From Tubiluchus corallicola (taxonomy: Eukaryota; Priapulida; Priapulimorpha; Priapulimorphida; Tubiluchidae): 64,000 bases of DNA. The stretch spans positions 1 through 64,000 of the forward strand of contig JAQGDQ010000344.1 of the NCBI GenBank assembly GCA_030141605.1. Direction: 5' to 3'. The notes under the pieces are model-generated. The model was given only the letters and a program-made list of their open reading frames with translations, did not search any database and had not been told where the DNA came from. Each line of letters begins with the position of its first letter. Position 1 is the stretch's first letter. Below are positions 1-31,900 of this stretch, one piece after another. The translations under genes and the position numbers were made by a program.

Positions 1-445
1 AAAACAGGCAACATCACAATCTGTGTCAGTTGATGAAAAATCACCTCCGAGTCCCGGTACAATTTCGTGTAACTGAAAATACAAATGATCAATCACTTAA
101 AGATGCAAAACATTCACAAGTGTCCCGTCTGCCTCTCACATTTAAAATTTTATTTTTTGTGTACAGATGTTTACACAATATGGCTCCAGGTTATTTATCT
201 AATTTTCTTAAAGAAAAAGCTTTCTCAGTTTGCACACATTTCAGTCTTCAGGTTGAACAAGGCATCACTCTAGATGAACCATTTAATCGTACCCCGTAAA
301 ACTTTCGCACGCAAATAGACGTTTTTCAGTAGCTCTCCCAAGAGAATGGAACAAACTCCTACTGGATTTGTATTGCTGTACTAAATTCGATGGGTTTAAG
401 AAAAGGCTCAAGATTCGCTTGTTCATTTTAGCCTTTTCAAACTAA
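1..445 (+). mobile_element. 3' end of a non-LTR (LINE-type) retrotransposon, frameshifted
   Basis: Frame 3 gives RLPLTFKILFFVYRCLHNMA and GYLSNFL, and after a frameshift frame 2 gives RFSVALPREWNKLLLDL and FKKRLKIRLFILAF up to TAA at 443-445. This order matches the conserved C-terminus of LINE reverse-transcriptase polyproteins (FKILxxVYKCLxGxAPxYL, then RSFSVAAPRLWN). It is a dead fragment cut by the window edge. Confidence 0.8.
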
Positions 446-929
446 GTTTGCTAATTTCATGTTGTGTACAGTGTCAGGTATTCACTGGGTTTTACTGTAA
501 TTTGTTTAAATCTTAATTAGAATGCTGATGCTTTTATTTAATTGTTGTTCAGCATTAACAGTGTGATATAAATTATGTGTGTGTGCGCGTATTGACAGGT
601 ATTGTATTACATCAGCTTAAGCACATTCAACAGAAAAATCTGTAGGAAAGCGTTTGCTCTTTTTTTCTTTCATGGTGTCCATGGTTCCTATTATCTTATT
701 TGATTTGTAGATGATTGTTGTTGATAGCAACTCAAGATTTAAAGGTAACAGAAAGTTTAATCGACTATAAGTAACATAAAATACAAAAATCAAGACAACA
801 GCAATGACAAAGCCGTGTTCTTCACACGCTTTCTGCTTAACTGAACTACTTACTACTATGTTTATACGCACCACAAAATAGTTCCTCGCGAGTCAATCGC
901 GTCAAAATCGTAATGTTAAAGCAAAACAA

Positions 930-1540
930 TATCATTTTTCATATCCTACCCCATTTTGAAGTACGGTAAAATGTGTACATTGTAACGCATATAATGATGC
1001 CCAAAGTATTAAATATAATTAATTGATAAGTTAAAAACTTAATTAATGGTGAGGAAACCCAGCTAGCGATGACGTCACAACTGAACATAATTTTCAACAG
1101 CACAAACATTTCAAGAACGTCTTAAATGCGTTTGCGAAAGCAGAAATTGAAATACAGTGCTAATGTACAACATTCACTGTAATATACAAAAACGCTGCAA
1201 ATTTTAAGATAAAAATTCAAGTTTCAAATTTACTGTGCCACGCATGAGCCCTCAAGAGTGTGTAGTTCGTCACAAACTAACACATCTGAACTGAGAGGTA
1301 CAGCACTTGTTTTTATGCAACATGTTTCCGAATTGTAGGAGCTATTGCCTGTCTAACTAGCGAATGGCAGATGCATGTAACAGCGACGAACTAGTGGCAT
1401 GAACGTGAAATTGTGTTTGTGTGGTAACAATTCGTTCACGTAAGTGATTCTTTAAAAGCTCGCATGTTCCCTTTCAATATTTTAAAGAGTAGATTGCTTG
1501 ACCTACAGTTTAAGATTGGGTCCAGTTTTCCTTTAACAAA
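930..1540 (+). repeat. Dispersed repeat family A, copy 1
   Basis: It is similar over about 600 bp to 33290-33885 and in part to 42840-43250 and 7075-7230. Shared blocks are taattaat...gatgacgtcacaactgaaca, acacatctgaactga and agagtagattg/agagtagaatg. Noncoding. Confidence 0.75.
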
Positions 1541-1719
1541 CAACCAAAGATAAACAAACACACAATAAATGTTTGGATTGTGATGCTAAACTTTACATCT
1601 ACTGTTCTCTACGCTTGCATTTATTCTTCACCCCAAATTGTTGATACAATTTTTATTCTATTAGAAAACATGTTCAAAATTGCTTTACGTTCTTACGGTT
1701 TTCGTACTTTAATACAATC

Positions 1720-2256
1720 TTAAAGGAAAGAACAAGTCACTCAGTATGTTGGGTTTATTTTACTGTTTTCACCTAAACTTAGAAAAATATAAAAAAAAAA
1801 TTGTAAAAAACTGTCTATAAAGCATAAAGTTAAAATATACTACCTCTGAATAGAAATTTCCAGGTGTTGTAGTTGCCGCCATTCACTTAAAAATCATGAC
1901 GTAAATGAGAAACTTCGTGACTTTTCGTAAGCGCATTGTGGCTTTCCGTAAGCGCGCGCTGCTTAAACTAATTCAAACTTGTGCAGCTTACCTAATGTTC
2001 ATGCAAAAATGCAATCATTTTTTTTGTAAAAACTTGTTATACTTTTGACGAAGAATGACAGTGTGCTAGTTTTCTTCAATGACGTCATTGGCAGAAGAAT
2101 GGGCATTGAAAATGAGAGTGCCAACATGAAGTGACTGCGACTCTAAAGTGATTTTACTAATTACATAAGGTGCTTATGGCAGCTTTATTACTAAATGGAT
2201 TTTTACTTGAACAGCGAAATAAGCCTAACCTCTTAGAAGCTTGGCCCTTCCTTTAA
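1720..2256 (+). mobile_element. TTAA-flanked MITE, copy 1
   Basis: It is bounded by TTAA at 1720-1723 and 2253-2256. Imperfect terminal inverted repeats are present: aggaaagaacaagtc at the left, and aggaagggccaagc when the right end is reverse-complemented. A related element in inverse orientation fills ERCC6 intron 8 (61149-61697). TTAA targets suggest piggyBac-type mobilisation (inference). Confidence 0.65.
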
Positions 2257-2319
2257 CTTGAAAGAGGAAGGCAATATGGGTTAGCACATCTTAATCATTA
2301 GATAGTACTAAGAACTTAC

Positions 2320-21086
<18,767 letters not shown>

Positions 21087-21240
21087 CTTAATGCCTGTCA
21101 TAATAATTTTTTTTTCCTGCAGGTACACGTAACATGAGCTGCTGAAATGTAAACATGTCATATACATTCACACTTTACCATAGCTGACAGTGGTATTTCA
21201 ACAGTACTCACTAATGCTGCACAAAAACTACTCTAATATA

Positions 21241-21775
21241 CAGTAGGCTTCGCTTCATAGACTCACTTCGGGACCGAAGTATTCTGACCCAATTAACCGA
21301 CTGAACCTATAACCGATGGTTGTAGTATTACTGGCATAGAAGTATGAGTCACCAGTTTACTATACACTGCAAAGGTTTTTAATAAATTTTAGAAACGAAG
21401 TAATGCCTAAATTCCTTTATGCATTAAGTTATGCATTATACATTAAGTTAAAAATGATTACAAAATACTTTAAAATATTAATTTATATATGAATTAGCAA
21501 TAAATTAAAAATTGTACTTTTCTAAATCACACAAGTCTATTTATTTGCAAAAATTACAAAAAATCCTTCAAAGTCGATGACATAAAAGTAGGAAAGGCTC
21601 ATTGGACACATACAAATGTCTTATTTTAAGTACATGAAGGAAAAATATTGAGTCAATTATGCGGAGTTATTTGAGTTAATTACCGATAGTTTTTATCTAT
21701 ATTTGAATAGAAGTGGCCCCTTCCAGGCATTTTTGAGTCAATTAAGCAATTGAGTCTATTAAGCGGCGTCTATTG
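21241..21775 (+). mobile_element. TA-flanked MITE upstream of the Miro start exon
   Basis: The ends cagtaggcttcgcttcatag and (inverted) caatagacgccgcttaatag, each followed by actca, are flanked by TA. It is about 125 nt upstream of the likely Miro start exon, so it would fall in the first intron or proximal promoter. Confidence 0.8.
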
Positions 21776-22489
21776 TAATGTGAAATTTAGACCAGCTTAA
21801 GACTTCTACTTCAGCAAAGTACTCGAAACTTCAACACACTGACAGGGCACACATGTGCAATCACGTGCATATCAATTTCATGTGCACCTCACAACAGACA
21901 AGATAACGAGACTGATTCTAGATTGCGATCGCGATACTCGACTCTCTCCACCTTTATAGGGTGCAAAGTCTATTCTTCTATAACGCCGATCTTTTAGTCG
22001 TCTTTTCCAAATTGAGTGGCTAGGCTAGTATCCTCCAAATTCTAGGCTGTATCCTAGGCTATTTCTGTAGGCCAACAACAGAAAGGATTAAATGACGAGC
22101 ATACTGATACTAAAGATCATGGATTTAACGCGAAGGACAAAGACTTATTTTAACTTAAAGCGCCTTAAACTCTAGACTAACACTAGTAACACTAACACTA
22201 CAGCCTACAGGTACTGTGTAATGACTTGTCGCACACGGAAAGGCCCACAGTCAATTTTTGTCTGTCTTTTCTTACAGAAGTTTCCGTTAAATGTTACGAA
22301 AACGGTTGTATTACCGAAACTCCGCAAAAAACAATAATTAATAAGAGAAAATCACAAAACACCGACAAACCTTCGCAATTCACATGCTCTATTTCTCGTT
22401 CACATTTCGTCCTCTTGGCTGTTGCAACTGCACGAGCGATGATGATAAACGCATGAAATTTTGAATTCAATTTTAAAGAATTACTTTAC

Positions 22490-22550
22490 CAGCGCGCCGC
22501 GACCGCCATACGATTCACCACAGACGATAGTAGGAGACGAAATTTGAAGT
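22490..22550 (-). promoter_or_regulatory. Possible first noncoding exon and promoter of Miro
   Basis: This is the most GC- and CpG-rich short stretch between Miro and the VWA gene (gcgcgccgcgaccgccat on the plus strand). On the minus strand it ends in a fair donor, CTG followed by gtaaag, at 22489. That could join the acceptor at 21117 as a noncoding first exon. This is inferred only from base composition and splice-site shape; no TATA box was seen. Confidence 0.3.
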
Positions 22551-23672
22551 TTTATTATTATCAAAAGTGTCAACTTCAGTTCTCAGGACATGGGTGGAAC
22601 TATTTAGAGAGTAACCAATAATAATAATGCTTGGAATTATTGTCTTAAAAATTATTTACTTACTTACTTCGAGCACACACTGAATCACAAAGTGATGAAA
22701 ATATTTTTACAAAAAAACTACCACATCACAACTGTGAGTTTCCATGATTTAGGCATTCAGAAAGAAAGTTCCAATCATCACACATTTTTTGGTAAAGCTG
22801 AAACTTGGCAAACTGGGCAGCGAAGCAATTACACATGAATTGTTTTTGCCAACAACACTATCTGGTCTCAGTCTTTTGTTGTTTGGTCTCTATCACAGCA
22901 GTTCCCATACCAATGATAATGTCCCTAGATATCACACATAGATATTGTTCTTCTTATTATTGCCCCCTAACATACATTTTTTATTTTGTCATATTTTTAG
23001 TGTATTATAGTAATTATATGTTCTATTGTATATGTACTTTTCTTGCTGAATAATATTTTAAGCATTACATATACATTGACATAAACGTACAAAATGACAT
23101 CAACATTAAAAAAGTTATTATAGTAATATCAATAATTTTTAACAAAAATAATGAATTTGCTTTAGCTGTAAAAAATAATTGTAATTTTTTATTATTGCAC
23201 TATTACATATAAATTACATAAACACACTATAACGTCTATTAAACACTTTTTATGAACACTCTTTTAAGTGAAACAATGTAGTTTGCAAATAAAGATTAAT
23301 TCTCTAATACAAGAATAACAACAACAGTAGAACATGGTTACAATGAGACGTTAGTGACAATGGTTACTTTTTCTTTTTGTCTTATTTTGCATTGCCTTAA
23401 ACAGGTAATGAAAAGTAATTGCACTTACATATTTAGCATAATTTTTATAGTACGTAACTATATACGTAGTTACTAAAATGCTTTTTTTGTTCCAGCAACA
23501 GAAGTGATTAAAAAATGCAGACCATTTACTTAATTGTTAACAGTATATCAAAACTATTCAGACAGCTGTTTTATTATGATATTTTATAATGATAATTTAA
23601 TAATCATATTAAAATCATATTATATAATGATCATATAATTTTATATTATTATAATTTATATTCATATTCTAT

Positions 23673-24399
23673 TGTGTGCTTGCAAATCAAGGCCGTCCAA
23701 AAGTTGGCGTAGTTAAAACTACGTTATGATGCTTCAAAGTAGAATGCACTAAAATTTGGTCAAAGGTTATTTTTTTGTTTTTTGATAAAAACAAATGCTA
23801 AATATATTGGACATTTATATTCTATGTCAAATTATCTAGAAAATCTTCAAAAATACTAAGAATTAAATTTTATAATTCCATACCCACTTCTCTGGCTAGA
23901 AGCAAGCATCGCAATTGTAAAAAACTTGTACTTTCAAACTCTGATAGTAGCTCATGGAAGCAGTTATCCTAGGTTCAGGTTTTTTCTGCTGCCAAGCCCA
24001 GATCTTCGTCACGAAGAGCCACCTACTGGATTTAAACATAACCTCAATCTGTTCTTACAAAGTCCGTAGGAACCAACATTTGTACGATTAGTAGAAACAC
24101 GACTGAATTTAAACATAACTTCAATGTGTTCTTACGAAGTCCGTAGTAACCAACATTTGTGCGATTTGTAGAAACACGACAAAATAACAAAGACTAACTT
24201 TAACAGCAATTTTTTCAAGATATATTTTCAGTGCGCAGCTTGCATCTCAAATCCAATGTGGATTATCTCGGCTTAGAAATAATGTAGGGTGATGAACTTG
24301 GTATCAAAACGATCCTGATGAAATGGAGATTCAGGACATGTGAGTAACTAGAAAAGCTTAATTGCTGACTTATGAACGATTTTGTTATGCAAGCACACA
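23673..24399 (+). mobile_element. Family B MITE, copy 2
   Basis: The ends are tgtgtgcttgcaaatcaagg and ttgttatgcaagcacaca. It includes a local duplication (24050-24180) carrying taaacataacttcaat-type sequence. It sits directly beyond the VWA polyadenylation signal. Confidence 0.85.
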
Positions 24400-24490
24400 A
24401 TTTATGTTAGACATAATTTCACTACATTTTTACTAAGTGCCTGTAAGATTACGAGGAAATGCCAAAGTAAAAAATCAAAAATGCCTGGCC

Positions 24491-24496
24491 TTTATT
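24491..24496 (-). terminator. Polyadenylation signal of the VWA gene
   Basis: On the minus strand the stop codon TGA (24502-24500) is followed three bases later by AATAAA. This gives an extremely short 3' UTR and supports exon 20 as the last exon. Confidence 0.7.
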
Positions 24497-24499
24497 AGG

Positions 24500-27400
24500 T
24501 CACGGGCTGGCTTTTGCTTTTTCTCTATAAACTAATTCCAAGTATTCTCTGGTCTTCTTCACATATTCACTGGCGTACGATATTTCTGTAAATATCTGTG
24601 ATAAGTCACTCCCATTTGATAAAGTCAGAAGTTTCACCGCCTGAAAAAATTAATAAAATTCTACTTAATATCGCAAACAACAATCGATAAGCTAGGTCAA
24701 AGCCTATATAACCCCAACAGACATTGACGGTTTTTAATGCATTATTATGATTACACAAAAATTCATAGTTATTATTAAACAAAAGACACGTATAAATTAA
24801 ATAACCTTTTTCTGGTGAATTTTGAACGTATCTATTGCCATAAAGATCGCCATGTTTCGCATTTTTGGTGCGAGAGAGTGAGAATGACGTACGAGGTACA
24901 GAAATCATCTTTGGTTTCTGATGTTTGTTTACTGATCTTTGGTGACCTTGTGACTGTACTCATAACGTCATTCGTCTCCTGCAACAAAACATGCCCGGTA
25001 TTTCAAATTAATACCGCTAACAACGAAGTGATAAAAAATCAAAAGAAGCCAGTTTTACAGTAAGTTTAAGATAAAAATAAATTGAATAGTGAGAGCAGGA
25101 TTTTAAGTTGAAAAAGGTTATATTATAGTGACAGTTTAGTTTGCCTTTAAAGCTCAACAGTGCAACAATTTGAGATGCATACCCATAGGTTCACAATATC
25201 TTACAAATTCCTTACCCGGCCTTTGAGAAAATCTTGCAAATTTGTGCGCAACTGGTCGGCTTCATCACTGGTGAGAGACTCATGATACCGGCCTCCTGTC
25301 AGACGAGACAAAGTCTTCAATGTCCGTAACAACTTCTTGCTCTTAATTAATGATTGGGGCATGGCGATGGTGTGAATAGGAATGCGTTTGTTGAAGACAG
25401 TCTTCTTATCATGCACTGTGGCTACGCAGTTTTCGTCTACGTTACCAGCCAAAAGGTAAACAGCATCAACTATCTGGCCTTGTAAAGCCACCTGTACAAG
25501 AAATTACAAAAATGAGCTCATGCGGTACTACAATTTTTTTTAATAAGCCTTTCGTACAGTTGCTGTATAGGTCAAAGGTTACGTGTACCTGAGCAACACG
25601 TCTTAACTATAACAGTCATGTGACTTGTATAAAGCAAAGCCGTTTGCCATGTCTGCTCAATAACTTAAATTCAGTTGTTCTACGTGGGCTTTACTTAATT
25701 TTGCATTAGTCTATGTGTAGAGTGATTCACTAGCAGGATCTTGCTAGGGAATAAGAAAAAAATGAACTAGGTAAGGTTCTAGCTAGGTGTTAAAATTGTT
25801 GCTATTACAACAGCATGGGCTGCGGGATTATCTACATTTTTATTCTACATTATCTACAAGACAAAACTGATAACCGAACACATAAGTCACATAAGACCAA
25901 TAATGTTAACATTTGATAATAGTTTATCAAAAAGTATGACAATTACTTTCAGTGCCTGCAGAATGTCAATGCCTTTTCCTGGCTGAAGTTTATGTATCCA
26001 GTCAGTGGCTTCTCTTTTAGCTTTTTCTGTTGATCTCTGCAGAGTTTCTTTCCATTTCACAGAATCATCAGAAAATGCAATAAGGTTAAACCTGAAAGAA
26101 CAACAATAAACTCAAAAAATGTACATTCCAACATTTTTTGATTTTCTTTAAAATGTAAAAGTATTGAAATAGATTTCACTAAATCAACCATCATTACTCT
26201 ATCTTCATTGTGACATTCTGGCAGAAAACAGCAGGTATCACAGGTAAGTCTTTGACATGAACAAGCTGTAAGAGTGCCACTACCACTTCCTGGATGAAAT
26301 CCATGTGTGCTATTTGATTCAAATATGAATAAAAAATGGCTGTACTTGTACGTAAACGGCATAGTGAAAATGAAATAGAATTTTTGAAGAAACTGCTCGG
26401 ATTAATGACCGTAAGTGTTTATTATGAATGCATAAATTATGTTTTAATAACAAAAGGCTCAATCAATGTTTACTTCAGGTGTATTCAAAGAGAAAATTTA
26501 TTTTAATCGAAAATTTTAACATCAGTGTTGCTATTGCTAGTATTAGCACATTATTGGCTCGATCTGTTCTGATATTGCAAGCTTGTTTGTCGATCTCTGA
26601 TTATATATCAGAACGGCATCTCCCTGGATGTCACCACTAATGAGTAATGCAAACATTTATGTGGACTGCACCAACCACCAGCTAGATGTTGCAAGAAATC
26701 ACTTTAACTCTGAAGTAGTTTGTAGCATTCATCAATCCAGTAAAACATTAGCAGTGTAATAACAAAAGCCCTACCAAGTTCGTTCCTGCCGTAGCTGATC
26801 CCAGAGCAGAACGGTTAGATCCTCTTTTAGTTGATCCAGGAACGAAGTTTGAGGAGAAGAGACATCAATTAAAATGCAGACTCTTTTCTCGGCTATAACA
26901 CCAAATGTCTTCCTACTCCCTGCAGGTAAGATCACAAGTGTTAGTTCATTTGTCATGCTTAATGAATACACTCACATCTCGGTTTGCAGGACGTAAGCGG
27001 GGAGGCATCGGTCAGAATTTGCTAATTGTCCATATTTCCTGATACTAAACTGATACAGTAGGCATCATGTATTAGACTCGTGGTAATGTAGAATCAATCA
27101 CCTAATTGTTTCAAAAACGTCTAGTACAGGCCGCTCCTGACATACAAGCTACATACGCGTTATTACATGCTGCTTGGATGTAATGATGTAAACAAAGTGA
27201 CGACCTGCCAAGTAGCAGTCAGCTGGGGAAACATGTGTTCGTAATATGCGGGACTTTTTCAGATTTTATCCGATTATTCCGAGATCGATAAAAGCGAGGT
27301 CCGGCAAACTGAGATATGAGTGTCTACCAAATGACTGTAAAATAATACTTTCAGTCAGAAGCACATTATTATACCTGCAAATGTTTTCAAGAACATTAGC

Positions 27401-28916
27401 ATATAATATTTTCGTTTTCTTCCAATTTGCTTATAGCAACTGTAACATACCTCACCACAGTAAGATTACTATCTATTTTATTGTACTTAATATACCTTCA
27501 CAGGATCGTAACAATATTATTTATTTGAATGGGCTACATAAAAATTAAGCAGAGAGAAAAAATGTGTGTTCCTTCTCATTTGGGCTACTGCCTGCCAATA
27601 GACACTAGAGCCAACACATCCCAATTGCATATTATAAGCACTATAACATTATATACCATTATAACAGCAATTCTTAAAGAAATTAGCATTTAGTTCCAAT
27701 TTCCAAAAAGGCTTCTAAATTGCAATAGTAGATATGTGTGCTTGTATAGCAAAATCGTCCATTAAGCTTTTCTAGTTATTTATGTATCCTGAAACTCCAT
27801 TTCAGGAAGATCATTTTGATACCAAGCTCATCACTCTATGTTATATTTGAGCTGTGATAATCAATGTTGAAGCTGAGGCACAGGCTATACACTGAAAAAA
27901 CATAATCTTGAGAAAATTGCTGTTAAAGTTAGCCATTGTTTTTTGTCACATTTCTACAAAACACTTAGCAACCGCACAAATGTTGGCTGCTATGGACTTT
28001 GAAAGAACACTTTGAAGTTATGTTCAAATCCAGTAGATGGCTCTTCTTGACGACAATCTGGGCTTAGCAACAGAAAAACACGTGAAGCAAAACGATAGCT
28101 TCCAAGAGCTACCATCGGAGTTTGAAAATACTAGTTTTTTTTTACAATTGCAGGACTAGTTTCTAGACAGAAAAGTGGATAAGGAGTTATAAAATTAAAC
28201 CCATAGTGTTTTTTGAACTCTTTCCTGATAACTTGATGCTAGAATATAAAAGTCCAATATATTTAGCATTGGTTTTTATAAAAATTGACAATTGACCAAA
28301 TTTTTGGGTCATTCTACTTTGAAGCATCATAATGTAGTTTTAACTACGCAAACTTACTGCCAGTTTTGGTTTGCAAGCACACATGAGGGAAAAGACCGAA
28401 CTCTCTTAATGTCAATCAGAACGGAGGAAAATGTAAAAACTTGAGTTTAAAAATTTATCTATAGCAGCTTCACCGTAAGTTTTTTCACAGATGACAATAT
28501 TTAGAAACTGGAATAGCAGCCTTACTATGTTTGGACTATGTAAATAAACTATGTTTGGAATATATTTTTTGAAATTAATAACCATTATGGAATTAATTAA
28601 AAACTTTTATTAACTAATCAGAAATAGAGCGTCTAACAATAAAAGCCAGCAGAATACCTGTTAACAGCCATAATGCACGCTGTACGAAACTCTGTAGTGC
28701 TGCTTCAACCTGGGTCAGATAAACAGTAACTTCATGTGGGAGAAATCGCAAATGCCGGATCTTTCCGTTAACGGATATGCTTGGTAACACACTGCAGTGC
28801 AGCTGCTCTATTGTCTTTGAATTGTCACGGTGATCATCGTCATGGCTGCAGACTGGTCCAAATGCAAACTTGTTGATGATTAGATTTTTTGACTTCAGAC
28901 CGTTTAACTTTAGCCA
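24500..28916 (-). CDS. VWA3A: VWA3A-like exons 16-20: third VWA module and C-terminus
   Basis: Residues 849-1169. Exon 16 ends RALWLLTG and joins SRKTFGVIAEKRVCILIDVS in exon 17, the best-conserved VWA3 motif. The metal site reads DVSSP at residues 953-957, so the last serine of DxSxS is missing. Exon 18 gives FNLIAFSDDSVKW and LQPGKGIDILQALK; exon 19 gives AVYLLAGNVDEN and LSRLTGGRYH. Exon 20 (24640-24500) is a short helical tail ending KAKASP and TGA. A degraded copy of exon 17 sits at 7617-7763. Confidence 0.83.
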
Positions 28917-31900
28917 CTGAAATGACAGTAAAACTGATAATGAGTGAAAGTCGAAAGCTTTTCATTTTATTGATCAAAACTCTGAAATAAACAATGCATG
29001 TTGTATCCATGATTAATGAAAGGTGCATACACACCAGATTGTAGCCATGCTATGCACATCTTCCCTTACGGTATTCAGGAAATTATACAATAAGTCCTCG
29101 CTTCACGACTCCCCGTTTAGCAACGTTTTGTTTTAATGACGCTGAACATTTGACACCTTTTCCTCACTTAACGACGCACCGTTTCACTTTAACGACGATA
29201 TTTACTTTGCTCAAACCTATTTTTTTATTTCATCATCTACTTTTTTATCTAATTTAAAGTATTAAAATGGTATATTTTACATTATTCTGTTCTAAAAATT
29301 TTCTACTACTATAAAACACTACAATCATTATATGTTTTTGCTTCCTGACAGACTACCTACTGAATGGTAGCCGTTTATGTCAAGCGAGTTCAATTTATAT
29401 GCTCCAGACACCAGGTTCAAACTTTATGTCAAGGAAATTTGTTTGCAACCTGTTTCTATAGAAACACGACTAGTACTACATTCATGAAATTGTACTGAGG
29501 AGCTAACTGCCTACGATAGGGCTTCAATGTTAACAAGAGAGAAACACCCAGCATGTCTAGCCAGGTATTGGTAAGAAAGATATGTAGTTTCAAGCAAACA
29601 GAAAGAAATTAAATCATTAGAAATATGAATAAAAACTCGTAAAACCAGATGATTTAAGCAGCATTGATTTTTGCCTCTGGAACATATCTCAATTCTACAT
29701 TATTTTCTGTGGAAGTCTTGGTTTCATTTAACGACGTTTCGCCTAACATCACATTTTGCTGGAAAGCGTTAGCATCATTAAGCGAGGACTTACTATGCAT
29801 AGTAAATAGCTAGGATCCAGTCCTGCCACAATAAAATTTTTAGTAAGTAGGTGCTGCTGTAATGCAGTTGAGTGCTGGATCTCAGTTTACGGTATGTTTA
29901 ACAGTAAAAACAAAATGCAGTGATATCTGGGTATACACTTAACACATAATACAGTAAACAGTAAACTATGTATAACTCGAACACCTTAGGACCGGAAAAT
30001 TTGTTCGAGTTATGCGAAAGTACAAGTTAGACGATGTTCGAAGAAAACAAGACTGAATCACTTAGCAACATTGGCCAATACACTAGTAACACTACAACCT
30101 GTGAAAATAACAAACTGAGCCTTTAATCAAATATCAAACAACAATTTTTATGGATAATCAAAAATGAAATGACTGATCAACCTCTATTGTAGTCTGAATA
30201 GCATGGTTAATAAAATATGGCAATAATAATATTGTGATCTACATTAAACCACGTTTGTTAAACCATGTTATGTGCATTGCTGCCAAATTACTCACTTCAT
30301 AACTTGTCATCTGAGATTCTTGTTTGCTAACTGTCTTCGTGGATGATGGAAGTGCTTCAGTTCTTACAGAAGAAGTAGAATTTACTCCTAGAGCCAATTT
30401 TTCTTCAACAGAGGCAGAATGAAGGACACGTCTACCACGGTCTGGAAGGTCCAATTTTGGAACACTTGGTGCAGTGTTTGGTCGCTGAGTGCTTTCAGCC
30501 ATTGATTGTGTGACCCTCTGAAATCAAAATCATATGCAAGGTAATTTAAGTGCAAGATAAACTATGGAAGGAGTTCGCAACTAGTCCAACCCTGACCCTA
30601 ATGCTAACCCTAACCCAACCCCAACTGTAATCCTAATCCTAATCCAAACACTAACCCTAATTCAATCATAATCCTTATCCTAATTCAACCCTAACCCTGA
30701 TCCAATCCTAATCCTAACCTTAACCCAGCTCTAACCCTAATCCTAATCCTAACCCTAACCCTAATCCAAACCCTTATCCTAATCAGTTTCACGAACTAAT
30801 TTCCTGTGTGTGGGGAATTGCAAGCTTTAGCCTAAACGTTTTTCATAGTTTTACATTTCTAGATCAGTATCTGCAAAGATTATTAACAAAGCTTCTTATC
30901 TAAAGAATGAAACTCGCCATAAAACCAAAAAAAACAAAACAAATAATCTACCTATCAGCATACCTGTCTTCCTAAACTGCATGCCGTTGGACGAGGTTGG
31001 ATATAAGACCGGACAAGATCTCTGTCAGTAGATGCGATGGTAGTCTTGCCGTAATTTAATGAACCTCTTTTGCTTTTCTCACCTTCCAGCAAAGACGTAC
31101 ACCTAAACATTAGACGGTAACCATATTTTCCATAATACTTTTCATAATAATAATAATAATTTTGTTGAGGGCTAACACCCAGTCCAGGGATAACACCTAA
31201 AGTAACGCAATGCACTCATATCTCGGTTTGCCGGACCTTGCTTTTGCTGCATTATCTGATTGATTGCCATTGATTGATGCATTATCTTTACGCATAAATT
31301 CGCTATATAGAATATGAAAATGATGTTTACATTACCGAACATAAAAACTTTTTGCTTTGTCAATTTCCTGTTTAATCAAGTTCACTTCATCACTTTCTAA
31401 TACAGTATCATTGACTACAGAATGAAAAGTTCCGCTTCCGCATCTGGAAAGTTCCCATAGGTACTGACTGGCGCAAACTGCTGTGCTTTGCTTCGGATTA
31501 TTATTGAAATGACTGTGGTCTGCAAAACAACAGAATGTATACTATAAGATATTCCTGATCGTCGAAAAATGTGATAAGGTCGGTGAACATTCACATGCAG
31601 GTTAAAAGACTCACTTTTACATGAACATAAAAAATTAAAGCGAGGTGATTAGCCAAGTGGTTTCGGCATTATGACCGAAGTTAAGAAACGCCGAGGCTAA
31701 TCAGTGAATGGCTAGTGACAGCCTGAGTTAAAAACTCCCGTTAGGAAGGTTCATGTACAATACTGATTCTGCTGTTTAACTAGTGGAGAAGGAATGTGTA
31801 CTTGTCCGAACGTGGCTAAGATGTGGCTAAGATAAGACACTTTGGCCAGTGCAGTGGCTCATCGTAGCCTTGACAATAAAGCTGGTTCTGATCCCACCAC

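Larger units (their letters stand above)
21117..24490. other. Intergenic region between the VWA gene 3' end and Miro 5' end
   Basis: It contains a TA-flanked MITE (21241-21775), the probable Miro promoter (about 22490-22550), about 1 kb of very AT-rich DNA without recognisable content (22560-23670), and a family-B MITE (23673-24399) just beyond the VWA polyadenylation signal. No coding exon was seen. Confidence 0.6.

Noticed and set aside
617-874. Minus-strand open frame with a hydrophobic stretch (VIAVVLIFVFYVTY), considered as the missing Miro C-terminal anchor
   Set aside because: No similarity to the rest of Miro GTPase 2 precedes it, no phase-matched acceptor joins exon 12, and the low-complexity AT-rich sequence explains the hydrophobic run.
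22226-22456. Plus-strand open frame next to the Miro promoter
   Set aside because: No domain, no repeat copy and no splice partners; likely chance in upstream noncoding DNA.
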